64,000 bases of DNA, from assembly GCA_017449525.1 (NCBI GenBank), contig JAFTFL010000017.1:62001-126000 (forward strand). The letters run 5' to 3'. The position numbers and the translations under genes are program-made. The DNA comes from Bacteroidales bacterium (GTDB taxonomy: Bacteria; Bacteroidota; Bacteroidia; Bacteroidales; P3). Each line of letters starts with the position of its first letter. Within the stretch, counting starts at the first letter, position 1. Positions 1 to 9,629 of this stretch are shown piece by piece. A model generated the notes under the pieces. It did no database searches. It saw nothing but the letters and a program-made list of their open reading frames with translations, and was not told the DNA's origin.

Positions 1-2739
1 ACGAGGCATCACGACAACCTGTGGCTTATAATCATCAAATGCATCCTTACTGATCTTATATCCACTGCCATTACCTGTCGTAGCTATTTCTTGACCACCC
101 TTGTGATCATCCGTAGACCGAGTGCGGTAAGGAGTTGGACGACCTGCCTCACCATTAACTGGTGTGTACGAACTTAGCTCAACACCATTGGCATCATACC
201 AAGTTGAACCACTTCTATACCCACGAATTGTTGGCTCATCCTTACCTGGATCATCCACGTAAACCACCCAGTCATCCTGAGCATTTACCGCAAATTCATT
301 GTTCTCCAAACCTGTATTGTAAGCAATGGAACTACCCTTCAAATCTCCAACCGTATAAGACTCATACAGCAGATAGGGGTCTTTCAAGACCATCTGGTTT
401 CCGTCAAAGTAGTCAACGCGGACACCCACATTAAATATAAGGTCTTGGAAGAAGAACTTGTCCTGAATGTAGCCAGCCATATAGGTCGGTGAGAATGCTG
501 GTAGGTACTGGAAATTCTTGTGGTCTTTTGACTCCGGGTCAAAGAAGTCATCCAATCCCCACCCTCTCGATGAATATTTTTTACCTGTATGGTCATAGCC
601 GTAGAAACCAACATAGCTATTACCACTATTAAACAAATCAGACGACGAAAACATGGAAAGTCCACCATTATCTTGGTAGAATTGAGGATCCTTGCTGTCA
701 ACATCTAACCATAAAGTACTTTCTTTCTCCAAGCCAAACGCTTTGCGTAACGACTCGTCGAACGTCGTTTGTCCTTGACCGTAAGCCAAAGGATAGTTGA
801 CATACAGCATTCCATCGCGCTCAGTAACTTCAGCCTTTGTAAAATCAAGCATCGAAATGTGAGCATTCGTCAACTGACGCATCAATGTCCAAAGCGACGA
901 AGCCGAAAGACTGTATGATGAAGAATTGTAACGGTCAAACTGGAAGCCAACCTCGATTTCATTCTTGCCAATGTTAGCCGAAGCTTTAGCCTGTGCATAA
1001 AAGTAGTTTGCAACAGACTTGCCATAGGAATTCACCTGCGTTCCAACATTGTTGAACATTCCATAGATAGACGAGGGCGTGCTGCCGTTAATCAAACCTT
1101 TATATGAAAGAATATTTTCAAAAGTCTGCAAATAAGGAGCCACCTCCTCTATGCGATACAACTGCGAGGTGTAGTTCGAAAGATTCGGATTGTACTCAGA
1201 CGGTGTAAAAGAGGTTACAACACTACGCCAACTATCTTGCACGTATGCACTGCGCGAAGTACCGTTGTAATCATAGTCCGACTCAAATTTATACGACGGC
1301 ATACGCGTCGTAACAAACGTTCCCACATGACCATACTTGAACACATCATCTCCAAAACGTTCATTGAAAGAACGAGAGGACTCACGATTATACATCGCAG
1401 TGATGTTGTACATAATATCCGTAACAGAAGTCTTTGCGTCAGGCAACGTCTGGTCAACAGGCTTGTCATTGTCTGGGAAACGCTGTGTGTAGTCAATCGT
1501 GAACACCATATTATTATATACGGATGTATTGTTGGCTGCACGAGTCAGGTTGAGGGGGAAATATGAAAGAGAAGTATTCGGAGCATGACTGTAATCAAAC
1601 TCTCCTGTAAGAGTTAACGTAGCATAATCCGAAAAACGAAAATCGACTGCACCTTCCAAAGCCACAGAGTAGCGCGCAAAATTAGCCTCGCGGTCGGAAG
1701 AAATATAGTAATTGCGTGCATTGGGTCGACGAATAGATACAAAATCATCATCACGCAAATACTCACCTGCATAGTTAACGGAATTCTCCACAGGGTCGTA
1801 CACCAATGGATTTTCCTCCATCTCGGCCACTTTCTCATCCTTCACCACGCGATAACGACCATCTTTCGGACGATAGTAAGCGAATTTAGAATATGAACCA
1901 GTACCGTTGAATCGGAATCCAATTAATGGACGTTCTGAAATTCCACCACCCTCAAGGGCTATTTTTTTCTTATAGATAGGGCCTGTGAGATAAACACTGA
2001 GCGTATTTGCCAATCTATAGTCAAGATAAGTCTCATATTTTACCAAGCCCTTAAACTGACTTTGCGGTGGCTTAAGGGTAATAATCTGCGTACCACCGAT
2101 AGCCTCACCAATGCTTGCAGGTGTACCCCCTAACACAACCTCAATCTGGGAAATAGCCTCCTTAGGAACAGAAACGCCCGTACGCTTACGTGCACCACCC
2201 ACTATAGTCACCATATTGTCTTCACCACGAGCAGTACTCGTACCACCATCACTAAATCCTACACCACCAACAGCAGCAACAATTGATTCCACAGAACCAC
2301 CAGGCATCTTAGCTATATCATCCGAGGTAATACGCTTCACCGTGGATGCATCTCCTACGTCAACGATAGGCGCCTTTGACGTAGAGATTTCAACAGGCTT
2401 AAGAGTAGCAGCGCCAGCTTCCATTTCAAAGTTCACAACCGTAAAACCTGAAGCCTTTAGGTTAACACCTGTTTTAATCTGACCCTGATATCCTACACAG
2501 GACACCTCTATGTCGTAAGCGTCAACAGCTAATCCCTTCATGGTAAAAATACCATCAAAGTTTGTCTGCGCTCCTCCAATCATTTGTCCATTCTGTTTTG
2601 CCTGAACATTAACGAAAGGGATAGGCTCGCCTGTCTTCTTATCGGTAATTGTTCCTTTAAACGTACCTTGAGCAAAGAGGAGTTGGGCACCTCCCAGCAT
2701 CATAAGAGCAGTAATCAGTACACGCTTAAACACACTCAT
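1..2739 (-). CDS. TonB-dependent outer-membrane receptor, 3' end outside the window
   Basis: This gene reads leftwards off the window; 913 codons are present without a stop and the C-terminus is missing. The start at 2739 gives a clear signal peptide (MSVFKRVLITALMMLGG, then a cut after LLFA). Residues of about 24-110 form a carboxypeptidase regulatory-like beta-sandwich (GTITDKKTGEPIPFVNV), followed by a plug domain (residues about 130-220, with VESIVAAVGGV and ISQIEVVLGGTPASIG). The remainder is an aromatic-rich beta-barrel. Such proteins take up ligands or take part in surface assembly across the outer membrane, powered by TonB-ExbBD. No SusD partner is visible on the upstream side, so the substrate cannot be named. 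The family call is firm; the ligand is unknown. Confidence 0.9.
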   Translation of the reverse strand, partial: MSVFKRVLITALMMLGGAQLLFAQGTFKGTITDKKTGEPIPFVNVQAKQNGQMIGGAQTNFDGIFTMKGLAVDAYDIEVSCVGYQGQIKTGVNLKASGFTVVNFEMEAGAATLKPVEISTSKAPIVDVGDASTVKRITSDDIAKMPGGSVESIVAAVGGVGFSDGGTSTARGEDNMVTIVGGARKRTGVSVPKEAISQIEVVLGGTPASIGEAIGGTQIITLKPPQSQFKGLVKYETYLDYRLANTLSVYLTGPIYKKKIALEGGGISERPLIGFRFNGTGSYSKFAYYRPKDGRYRVVKDEKVAEMEENPLVYDPVENSVNYAGEYLRDDDFVSIRRPNARNYYISSDREANFARYSVALEGAVDFRFSDYATLTLTGEFDYSHAPNTSLSYFPLNLTRAANNTSVYNNMVFTIDYTQRFPDNDKPVDQTLPDAKTSVTDIMYNITAMYNRESSRSFNERFGDDVFKYGHVGTFVTTRMPSYKFESDYDYNGTSRSAYVQDSWRSVVTSFTPSEYNPNLSNYTSQLYRIEEVAPYLQTFENILSYKGLINGSTPSSIYGMFNNVGTQVNSYGKSVANYFYAQAKASANIGKNEIEVGFQFDRYNSSSYSLSASSLWTLMRQLTNAHISMLDFTKAEVTERDGMLYVNYPLAYGQGQTTFDESLRKAFGLEKESTLWLDVDSKDPQFYQDNGGLSMFSSSDLFNSGNSYVGFYGYDHTGKKYSSRGWGLDDFFDPESKDHKNFQYLPAFSPTYMAGYIQDKFFFQDLIFNVGVRVDYFDGNQMVLKDPYLLYESYTVGDLKGSSIAYNTGLENNEFAVNAQDDWVVYVDDPGKDEPTIRGYRSGSTWYDANGVELSSYTPVNGEAGRPTPYRTRSTDDHKGGQEIATTGNGSGYKISKDAFDDYKPQVVVMPR

Positions 2740-2809
2740 AGTTTAGTACTTTACAAATAATTATTATCTTCTATTTTTCTTCTACAAACACTTATTCAAA
2801 TGCGTTCTT

Positions 2810-3217
2810 TCATATATTACAATACGGAGCAGTCATAATCGTCTGGTAGAGCACAGCATCCCGCAGATTAAAAGAATCTCTGAAAGAGAGTACCTGAGTA
2901 TCCACAACACCAGTATTACCATTCATAATACTGGTGTGCAACACAGTCTTAGCACAATCAACAGATTTCCTTGCATTATTCTGTTGCTGCGCTTTCTCGT
3001 AGTCCGTATAATCAGCATATGGGACAAACATCTCTTCATTACCGACAGATGCATGGGAATTCTCTTCCTCGAATTCTACCTCATCTACCATCGACGACGA
3101 GCTTGCCTCTACGGGTTCCTCAGACACAACTGATCCCAGATACTTCTTTGCTGAGGACATTGCTATCAGTATGAACTGGATGGCAACGACAGCTATCGCT
3201 ATAAGAAAACTCAACAT
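2810..3217 (-). CDS. Small membrane-anchored protein of unknown function
   Basis: A 135-residue protein that I do not recognise. Residues about 2-22 form one hydrophobic helix (LSFLIAIAVVAIQFILIAM). It is followed by an acidic, serine-rich linker (EEPVEASSSSMVDEVEFEEE) and a soluble tail with no obvious domain. It starts 33 bases after the secDF stop on the same strand and ends 70 bases before the TonB receptor start, so co-transcription with secDF is likely. Its single N-terminal anchor next to secDF could suit a small accessory membrane protein, but that is inference. The reading frame has ordinary codon use, which supports it being real. Confidence 0.6.
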   Translation of the reverse strand: MLSFLIAIAVVAIQFILIAMSSAKKYLGSVVSEEPVEASSSSMVDEVEFEEENSHASVGNEEMFVPYADYTDYEKAQQQNNARKSVDCAKTVLHTSIMNGNTGVVDTQVLSFRDSFNLRDAVLYQTIMTAPYCNI

Positions 3218-3250
3218 CGGAAACTGATCTTCGCTATGCTGTATAGAGAC

Positions 3251-6200
3251 TTACTGTTTTGCCACTGCCGCAGCGTCACGCTTTTTGAAAATCTCATACA
3301 CAATCGGGCAAGCAATGCATACCGACGAGAACATACCACAAACGACACCCACCAACAGAGCGAAGATAAATCCACGAATTACTTCGCCACCAAAGATGAA
3401 CATCATGAGCAACGTAACAAAAGTAGTTCCACTCGTATTGATGGTACGCGCCAGCGTGGAGTTAATAGCCGAGTTCATCTGAGTCATCAGATCACGTTTT
3501 GGATACAGCAACCTGTTCTCACGCACACGGTCAAAGATAACCACAGTTGCATTGATTGAGTAGCCGATAACCGTCAAGACAGCAGCTATGAACGATTGGT
3601 CAACCTCCAAGTTGAATGGCAACAGCCCCTGCAAGAGAGCAAACAATCCTATCACAAGAATGGTGTCGTGAGCCAAGGCCACGATAGAACCTGTACCGAA
3701 TCTCCAACTCTTGAATCTGATTCCGATGTAGGCAAAAATTACAAGAAGACCGCCCAAGACAGCCCACACTGAAGAGCGCTTCAAGTCATTGGCGATGGTT
3801 GCGCCCACCTGTTCCGACTGAATAATACCCAATGGATTGTTCACTGCCGACTCAAAATCTTCGAACGATATAGCCGCAGCATAGAAAACTTTGGTTCCTT
3901 CATAGAGCTTCGAAATAATCTCTCTCTTCACCTCATCAGAATCATCACCCACCTTGTACTTGGTCGTAACCTTCACCTGATTGCTCGGACCATAAGTCTT
4001 CACTTCTGGAGCCTCATCAAACTGCTTATTCAAGGCCGAACGCACATCATTAACTGCAACATCTTGATCGAATCGCACTACATAGGTACGACCTCCTGTA
4101 AAGTCAATACCAAAATTCAGTCCACGAATTGCGACTCCTGCTATACACAACACGATAGCAATACCTGCTATTATGTACCATGTCTTCCTTCTGCCCAAGA
4201 AGTCAAAGCTGGCATTGCGCATGAAATTTTCTGAGAAGGAGAAAGAGAAGGACATCTTCTTGCTATGATTCAGCATCCAGTCAATGCAAATACGAGTGAT
4301 GAATATAGAGGTAAACAAAGATGTAACGATACCGATACACAACGTTACAGCGAAACCTTGGATTGGGCCTGAACCAAAGAGGATAAGCACCAAGCCCAGA
4401 AGGAATGTTGTAACCTGACCGTCAATAATAGCACTGTAGGCATTTTTAAAACCTTCGCTTACCGAATTAAGCATGCTCTTACCAGCACGAAGTTCTTCCT
4501 TGATGCGCTCGTATATAATCACATTACCATCAACAGCCATTGCCATTGTGAGAACAATACCTGCAATACCTGGCATTGTGAGCACTGCCCCAATCGAAGC
4601 CAGGACACCAAGCAACAAGAAAATATTGGTAATAAGGGCAATCACCGAGACCCATCCTGCACGGTTGTAGAATACAACCATATAGATAAGAACCACTACA
4701 AAAGCAAGGATGAACGACATCAAACCTCTGTGAATCGACTCTTGTCCTAATGAGGGACCAACGATAGCCTCCTGAACAATAACAGCAGGAGCCGGGAGCT
4801 TACCGCTCTTCAAGATGTTGGCCAAGTCCTTAGCCTCCTCAAGAGTAAAGTGTCCTGTGATAGAAGAACGACCTCCTGAAATCTCAGAATTTACAACTGG
4901 TGCACTGTACACCACATCATCAAGAACGATAGCCACACACTTACCGATGTTCTCACCTGTGATGCGCTTCCAGTCAGTGGCCCCTCTGTGATCCATTGAC
5001 ATTGAAATCTCATTTCCGCCAACGGAACTGAAGTCTTGGCGAGCGTCCGTTATCACGCTTCCGTCCAACAGAGCTGAACCATCACGTGTCGTAATCTTAA
5101 TTGCATAGAGAGCATACACATCCGAACCGTCCTGAATAGATTTTGCTCCCCACAAGAACTTTACAACCCGACGGTCTATAACTTTCTTATCGAACGCGCG
5201 AGCGAGCATCTCATCTATTGCAGCGCGGTCTTTTTGCTGAGCGTAGCCCACCACTGGACCAACACCTACACCACCCTGCGGGTCAACGTTAGGACCGAGG
5301 ACACTGAAGAGTGGATTAGCCGATGCTATTTCGTCATCCGTCGACTGCGCCGATGTTGAAGAAAGGGCATTCAGCAGAGAATCTGCACTTGTTGACTCGT
5401 TCTCCTCACTGACGTTTTCAGCCGAAGCCTTCTCTACATTCTCATTTACATCTACCACCGAAGCGATGTACGCATCCACATCTTGCAGCATAGACAGAGC
5501 CTCCGAACACTCATACGTGCTCCAGAACTCCAACTGCGCAGTCCCTTGTAGAAGTTTTCTAACGCGGTCTGGATCTTTCACGCCAGGGAGCTCAACCATA
5601 ATACGTTCGGACGATCTCAACTGCTGAATAGTAGGTTGAGCTACTCCAAACTTATCAATACGCTGACGTAGAATTTCATACGTTCTATCGTACGCACTTG
5701 CAGCCTCATCTCGTACGACCTTTATCACTTGGTCGTTATTGTCCGACATCTTTATCTTCTCACGAAGTTGCGTATTGAAGTAACTGGCCAATTGCACATC
5801 CTTGTCTAACGACGTGATAGCCTCGTAGAACAACGTAACGAAATCGCGGTTTGTCGTTTTGCGCTGATTCTCTAAAGCAATATCGATAGCCTTGTTAAAA
5901 ATCGTATCTTCTGTATGGTCAGCCAATGCACGCACTACGTCAACTGTGGACACCTCCAACATCACGTTCATACCGCCCTTCAAGTCAAGACCCAAATTGA
6001 TCTCACGAGCTTGGCACTGACGGTAAGTAAATCCCAGCCAAACCTTTTCATTAGCCACAGAGTCCAAGTAGTACGATTCACGTGCGTGGAGCAGCGAGTC
6101 TTTCATCATCTGCAACCGCACCTTATCCTTTGCATCTATGGATTTTAGGTAATTCTCAACACCCTCAGTTTGCATGTAGGCCACTGCATTGTCATGCGCA

Positions 6201-6301
6201 CGTCCTTCAATTTTTCTCGTCGCAAGAGAGAATGTCAATTGGAACAAAGAGACCAACAGAAATGCGTAGGTCAAGAATCTAATAAGTCCTTTATTCTGCA
6301 T
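3251..6301 (-). CDS. secDF: Protein translocase subunit SecDF (fused SecD-SecF)
   Basis: A 1016-residue fusion of SecD and SecF, the form usual in Bacteroidota. SecDF sits in the inner membrane and uses the proton gradient to complete Sec-dependent export after SecA has pushed the chain through. The SecD half has the NLGLDLKGGMNV motif near residue 105, a periplasmic P1 domain carrying a low-complexity Ser/Glu insert around residues 290-330, and six membrane helices from about residue 520. The SecF half starts near residue 700 with GLNFGIDFTGGRTY (about 730) and six further helices. It is followed closely by a small membrane protein. A TATCTTTG element 48-55 bases upstream of the start is a likely promoter. 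Confidence 0.97.
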   Translation of the reverse strand: MQNKGLIRFLTYAFLLVSLFQLTFSLATRKIEGRAHDNAVAYMQTEGVENYLKSIDAKDKVRLQMMKDSLLHARESYYLDSVANEKVWLGFTYRQCQAREINLGLDLKGGMNVMLEVSTVDVVRALADHTEDTIFNKAIDIALENQRKTTNRDFVTLFYEAITSLDKDVQLASYFNTQLREKIKMSDNNDQVIKVVRDEAASAYDRTYEILRQRIDKFGVAQPTIQQLRSSERIMVELPGVKDPDRVRKLLQGTAQLEFWSTYECSEALSMLQDVDAYIASVVDVNENVEKASAENVSEENESTSADSLLNALSSTSAQSTDDEIASANPLFSVLGPNVDPQGGVGVGPVVGYAQQKDRAAIDEMLARAFDKKVIDRRVVKFLWGAKSIQDGSDVYALYAIKITTRDGSALLDGSVITDARQDFSSVGGNEISMSMDHRGATDWKRITGENIGKCVAIVLDDVVYSAPVVNSEISGGRSSITGHFTLEEAKDLANILKSGKLPAPAVIVQEAIVGPSLGQESIHRGLMSFILAFVVVLIYMVVFYNRAGWVSVIALITNIFLLLGVLASIGAVLTMPGIAGIVLTMAMAVDGNVIIYERIKEELRAGKSMLNSVSEGFKNAYSAIIDGQVTTFLLGLVLILFGSGPIQGFAVTLCIGIVTSLFTSIFITRICIDWMLNHSKKMSFSFSFSENFMRNASFDFLGRRKTWYIIAGIAIVLCIAGVAIRGLNFGIDFTGGRTYVVRFDQDVAVNDVRSALNKQFDEAPEVKTYGPSNQVKVTTKYKVGDDSDEVKREIISKLYEGTKVFYAAAISFEDFESAVNNPLGIIQSEQVGATIANDLKRSSVWAVLGGLLVIFAYIGIRFKSWRFGTGSIVALAHDTILVIGLFALLQGLLPFNLEVDQSFIAAVLTVIGYSINATVVIFDRVRENRLLYPKRDLMTQMNSAINSTLARTINTSGTTFVTLLMMFIFGGEVIRGFIFALLVGVVCGMFSSVCIACPIVYEIFKKRDAAAVAKQ

Positions 6302-6348
6302 ACTTTATTTATTGTTAGTTCACCTAATATGTGTTCTACTTGAACGTG

Positions 6349-6356
6349 CAAAGATA
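6349..6356 (-). promoter_or_regulatory. Candidate promoter -7 element of secDF
   Basis: On the minus strand this reads TATCTTTG, a match to the Bacteroidetes TAnnTTTG box. It would start a transcript near 6343, giving a leader of about 40 bases before the secDF start codon. No clear -33 TTTG is seen. Confidence 0.55.
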
Positions 6357-6430
6357 GTCAATTTTATCGACATGGTGATACTATCCATAAAAAATGTTCG
6401 TTTGCCAAAAGCACATCAAAAGAACGAGTC

Positions 6431-7147
6431 GTGAGCCAAGAGAGAACATTTACAGTAAAGGAGTGGAACCCTGAAGACAAGCCGAGAGAACGGCTCGTCA
6501 ATAAAGGAAAGAAGGAACTGTCAGATGCTGAGCTAATCGCAATCATCCTACGGAGTGGTCAACCCGGCACCAACGTGCTGGATTTGGCGCGAAAAATGCT
6601 ACGGGATGCCGACAACAACCTAACCACCCTCTCGCAGGTTACCGTTGCAGAACTAACCAATCGATACAAGGGCATCGGCGAAGCTAAAGCAGTCAGTATT
6701 ATCGCCGCCCTCGAACTGGGCTACCGCATGATTCAGGAGAGCAAAGAGAAACGCGTAGAACTGGTAGCCTCCAGTTCCGACATCTTCCACGCCATTGGGC
6801 ACGCCATCATAGATTTACCCCATGAGGAATTCTGGGCAATATACCTTAATATAAAGAACCGAATCGTATACAAGCAGCGTGTCTCCTCAGGGGGATTGAC
6901 CGAAACGAATGTCGATATCCGCATTCTTCTCAAAACAGCTCTTGAGCAAAATGCAACTGCCATAGCCGTAGCCCACAACCACCCTTCGGGAGATCTCACC
7001 CCGAGCAAGAGCGACCTCCTGCTCACCAAGCGCATTCAAGAAGCTTCAACCATACTCAACATCCGCTTAATTGACCACCTCATCGTCGGGTTGAACAACA
7101 GCAATCAGCCTGATTATTACAGCTTCTACGACAACGGCAGATTATAA
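6431..7147 (+). CDS. radC: RadC family JAB/MPN-domain protein
   Basis: A 238-residue RadC-type protein. The N-terminal third holds a helix-hairpin-helix-like segment (ELTNRYKGIGEAKAVSIIAALELG, residues about 74-97). The C-terminal two thirds is the JAB/MPN metalloprotease-like domain with the metal motif AVAHNHPSGDLTPSKSD near residue 178 and an upstream glutamate. The start is GTG at 6431; the only nearby ATG upstream (6394) is in another frame. The biochemical role of RadC is not settled; the old link to DNA repair in E. coli has been withdrawn, and the family is often seen near mobile or competence genes. It is transcribed divergently from secDF. Confidence 0.93.
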   Translation: MSQERTFTVKEWNPEDKPRERLVNKGKKELSDAELIAIILRSGQPGTNVLDLARKMLRDADNNLTTLSQVTVAELTNRYKGIGEAKAVSIIAALELGYRMIQESKEKRVELVASSSDIFHAIGHAIIDLPHEEFWAIYLNIKNRIVYKQRVSSGGLTETNVDIRILLKTALEQNATAIAVAHNHPSGDLTPSKSDLLLTKRIQEASTILNIRLIDHLIVGLNNSNQPDYYSFYDNGRL

Positions 7148-7237
7148 AACCGGCTTCGCTGCACGTGTTCATCCCCTAAGTTCAAGCAGTGGAAAAACTA
7201 ATCCCCCACCCTTTGCCCTGATCTTTCATCATAGGGC

Positions 7238-7257
7238 AATCGCTCAACTGAGCGATT
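7238..7257. terminator. Hairpin between convergent radC and folB, possible terminator
   Basis: An 8-bp perfect stem (AATCGCTC / GAGCGATT) with a 4-base loop lies between the convergent genes. The following T run on the plus strand is short (TTTGTGT), so termination strength is uncertain. The rest of the intergenic stretch 7148-7345 shows nothing else clear. Confidence 0.4.
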
Positions 7258-7345
7258 TGTGTCCTAAAACAGCATACCCATCTCTTTGTGGGCAAAATAA
7301 ACATCATGTAACAAAGTGGTTGCACACATAGCGCAGCTCTACCAA

Positions 7346-7708
7346 CTACTTCACGCGCTCACGCTCCAACAACACGCCGACGCCCCCTATCTTTCCGCCT
7401 AAAGGCGGGTTGCACTTTGTTAGTTTCAACTTAACTTTTTCGACCGACGGAAACCCGTCGAACACGCTATCTATTATCCTACGCGCCACATGTTCCAGCA
7501 GGCACGACGGAGTCTGCATTTCGTGCTGCACTACGCGATACACCAACTGGTAGTTCACCGTGTCATCTATGTTATCAGACCGTTGCGCCTTCGACGTGTC
7601 GACCCCCAACTCCATATCGGCGCGAAACCACGTGCCTATCGTCTGCTCTTCCTCAAAGCATCCGTGGCAGGCATAAAACCGCATGTCCTCAATAAATATG
7701 GTATCCAT
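7346..7708 (-). CDS. folB: Dihydroneopterin aldolase
   Basis: A 120-residue FolB, the usual family length. The enzyme converts 7,8-dihydroneopterin to 6-hydroxymethyl-7,8-dihydropterin and glycolaldehyde in folate synthesis, in the cytoplasm. The N-terminus IFIEDMRFYACHGCFEEE carries the conserved glutamate that follows the HG pair, and LKLTKCNPPLGG near residue 95 holds the catalytic lysine and the pterin-binding proline-rich loop. It starts 18 bases after the pheS stop, so pheS and folB are probably one transcript with the cyclophilin gene upstream. Confidence 0.95.
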   Translation of the reverse strand: MDTIFIEDMRFYACHGCFEEEQTIGTWFRADMELGVDTSKAQRSDNIDDTVNYQLVYRVVQHEMQTPSCLLEHVARRIIDSVFDGFPSVEKVKLKLTKCNPPLGGKIGGVGVLLERERVK

Positions 7709-7726
7709 CCGTGCGCCCTACAGTTG

Positions 7727-8770
7727 CTACAGTACCGCGTCAAACTGCTTCAAGAAGCGAATATCGTTCTCGAAATAAAGACGCAAATCCTTCACCTGGT
7801 ACTTCAGCATGGCCATACGCTCTACACCCATACCGAGTGCAAAGCCCGAATACTCCTTACTATCAATACCGCAACTCTCCAGCACATTCGGGTCAACCAT
7901 GCCGCAGCCCAAGATCTCCAGCCAGCCAGTCCCCTTGCAGATGTTGCAACCTTTTCCGCCACAGATATTGCACGAGATGTCCATCTCGGCCGATGGCTCA
8001 GTGAATGGGAAATAGCTGGGGCGCAACCTTATCTGAGTTTCACTGCCAAACATCTCCTTAGCAAAGTAGATGAGCGTCTGTTTTAGGTCTGCAAAGGAGA
8101 CCTTCTTGTCCACGTACAGTGCCTCCACCTGATGAAAGATACAATGGGCACGCGCCGAAATGGCCTCGTTGCGAAACACACGACCTGGGGCTATGATACG
8201 GATAGGAGGTTTGTTGTTCTCCATCACGCGCACCTGCACCGACGATGTATGGGTACGCAGTGCCACCTCTTGTCTGCCCTCCGTCTTCTCGACGAAGAAG
8301 GTATCCTGCATGTCTCGGGCAGGATGGTCTACAGGGAAGTTCAGAGCCGAGAATAGATGCCAGTCGTCCTCTATCTCCACTGATTCTGCCACCGTGAATC
8401 CGATACGGGAGAAGATCTCTATTATCTCATTCATCACCACGGATAACACGTGCCTGCTACCTATTTCCGAGAACGTTGTGGGCAACGTCAGGTCAAGATC
8501 ATGCGGCGCGTCGTGCTGCGTCTCCACCATCGCTCTAAGCTCCTCAATCTTATTCTGTGCCTCGTTCTTCAACTCGTTGAGCATGCGGCCCACCTCTTTC
8601 TTCTCGTCCGAAGGCAACGTTTTGAACTGCTCAAAGAGGGCATTGATTAGGCCTTTCTTGCCCAAGTAGCGCGCACGGAAGAGCTCGATGTAATCGGATT
8701 CACGCATTTGCGCATCGAAAACCATGCCGTGAATCTCGTCAATATATTGTTTGATACGTTCTCTCATCAC
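7727..8770 (-). CDS. pheS: Phenylalanine-tRNA ligase alpha subunit
   Basis: A 347-residue class II synthetase subunit that charges tRNA-Phe together with PheT, which is not in the window. The N-terminal coiled coil runs over residues about 1-90. The catalytic domain shows motif 2 (FHQVEALYVDK, near residue 213) and motif 3 (GFALGMGVERMAMLKY, near residue 311). Four cysteines in a CNICGGKGCNICKGTGW stretch near residue 272 form a zinc-knuckle-like insert found in some bacterial PheS. Two adjacent start codons exist (8770 and 8767). The gene lies 90 bases downstream of the cyclophilin gene and just upstream of folB. Confidence 0.97.
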   Translation of the reverse strand: MMRERIKQYIDEIHGMVFDAQMRESDYIELFRARYLGKKGLINALFEQFKTLPSDEKKEVGRMLNELKNEAQNKIEELRAMVETQHDAPHDLDLTLPTTFSEIGSRHVLSVVMNEIIEIFSRIGFTVAESVEIEDDWHLFSALNFPVDHPARDMQDTFFVEKTEGRQEVALRTHTSSVQVRVMENNKPPIRIIAPGRVFRNEAISARAHCIFHQVEALYVDKKVSFADLKQTLIYFAKEMFGSETQIRLRPSYFPFTEPSAEMDISCNICGGKGCNICKGTGWLEILGCGMVDPNVLESCGIDSKEYSGFALGMGVERMAMLKYQVKDLRLYFENDIRFLKQFDAVL

Positions 8771-8860
8771 ACTTTGTTATTTAGTCATTCTTATTCTTTG
8801 CACTTCTGCCTCGTCGTAGCAGTTGCTCTACAGCCATTTCTACTGTCGTTCTGCAGTTCC

Positions 8861-9556
8861 TTACTTTTTCTTCTCTTCTACAACCGACGCCCGCACAATC
8901 TTCACATCCTCCATCGGGCGGTCCATGCGGTCGCGGCGCTGCGCCGCTATCTTGTCCACCACATCCATACCCTCTATCACCTCACCAAACACGGTGTACT
9001 CACCGTCAAGAAAAGGCGTTCCACCCTCTGTGGTGTATGCTTCCACCTGTTCCACGGTGAATGGGCGGCCACGACGGCGAGCCATATTCTCCAGTGCATC
9101 ATGGTCAAACACGCGTCCCTGCACAATATAAAATTGTGTAGCCGAGGAGGCCTTCTGCGGATTCACCGCATCCCCTTGCCGAGCAGCACACAGAGCCCCC
9201 TTTTTGTGGAAGTACTTATAGTTGAACTCTGCAGGCACCGTATATCCCAAAGTGCCGACTCCCAAAGGTTGCCCTGCTTGAGCATTGCGCGAATCAGGGT
9301 CGCCAGCCTGCACCATAAACTCGGGTATCACCCTGTGAAACAGCAGTCCATCATACATCCCTTCGCGCACCAATTTCACGAAATTATCACGATGACGCGG
9401 TGTCTCCTTGTACAGGCGCACCTTTATCGTGCCCAGCGTTGTCTCCATCACAACCACAGGCTCTTCGGCCGTAACTCCTGTGTCTGTATCAATCTTTTGT
9501 GCCATAAGCGGACAGATGGCCAACAGAAAAAAAAGCCCCAGCGCGTATTTTTTCAT
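8861..9556 (-). CDS. Secreted cyclophilin-type peptidyl-prolyl isomerase
   Basis: A 231-residue cyclophilin that interconverts cis and trans Xaa-Pro bonds in proteins, probably in the periplasm. The start at 9556 (MKKYALGLFFLLAICPLMAQ) gives a complete signal peptide; the frame stays open for 53 codons further up but that stretch contains the promoter. The catalytic core is visible: LLFHRVIPEFMVQAGDPDS (residues about 73-91, with the FHR arginine), ATQFYIVQ and VFGEVIEGMDVVDKI. A TACTTTTG promoter element lies 35 bases upstream, back to back with that of the divergent lipoprotein gene. It probably heads the transcript that continues into pheS and folB. Confidence 0.93.
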   Translation of the reverse strand: MKKYALGLFFLLAICPLMAQKIDTDTGVTAEEPVVVMETTLGTIKVRLYKETPRHRDNFVKLVREGMYDGLLFHRVIPEFMVQAGDPDSRNAQAGQPLGVGTLGYTVPAEFNYKYFHKKGALCAARQGDAVNPQKASSATQFYIVQGRVFDHDALENMARRRGRPFTVEQVEAYTTEGGTPFLDGEYTVFGEVIEGMDVVDKIAAQRRDRMDRPMEDVKIVRASVVEEKKK

Positions 9557-9577
9557 CTCTATACCATTATTAATTAC

Positions 9578-9598
9578 TATCTTTGCATTGCAAAAGTA
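9578..9598. promoter_or_regulatory. Back-to-back divergent promoter -7 elements
   Basis: TATCTTTG at 9578-9585 on the plus strand serves the lipoprotein gene at 9630. TACTTTTG at 9598-9591 on the minus strand serves the cyclophilin gene at 9556. Only five bases separate the two boxes, and together they form an imperfect palindrome (CTTTGCATTGCAAAAG), so RNA polymerase could hardly occupy both at once. Confidence 0.6.
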
Positions 9599-9629
9599 CC
9601 GAAAATTATCTACATAAGTTACGATAATC

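Noticed and set aside
7335-7360. tRNA-like D-arm sequence (AGTTGGTAGAGC on the minus strand) at the end of folB
   Set aside because: No anticodon arm, T-arm or acceptor stem can be built around it, and it overlaps the folB stop codon.
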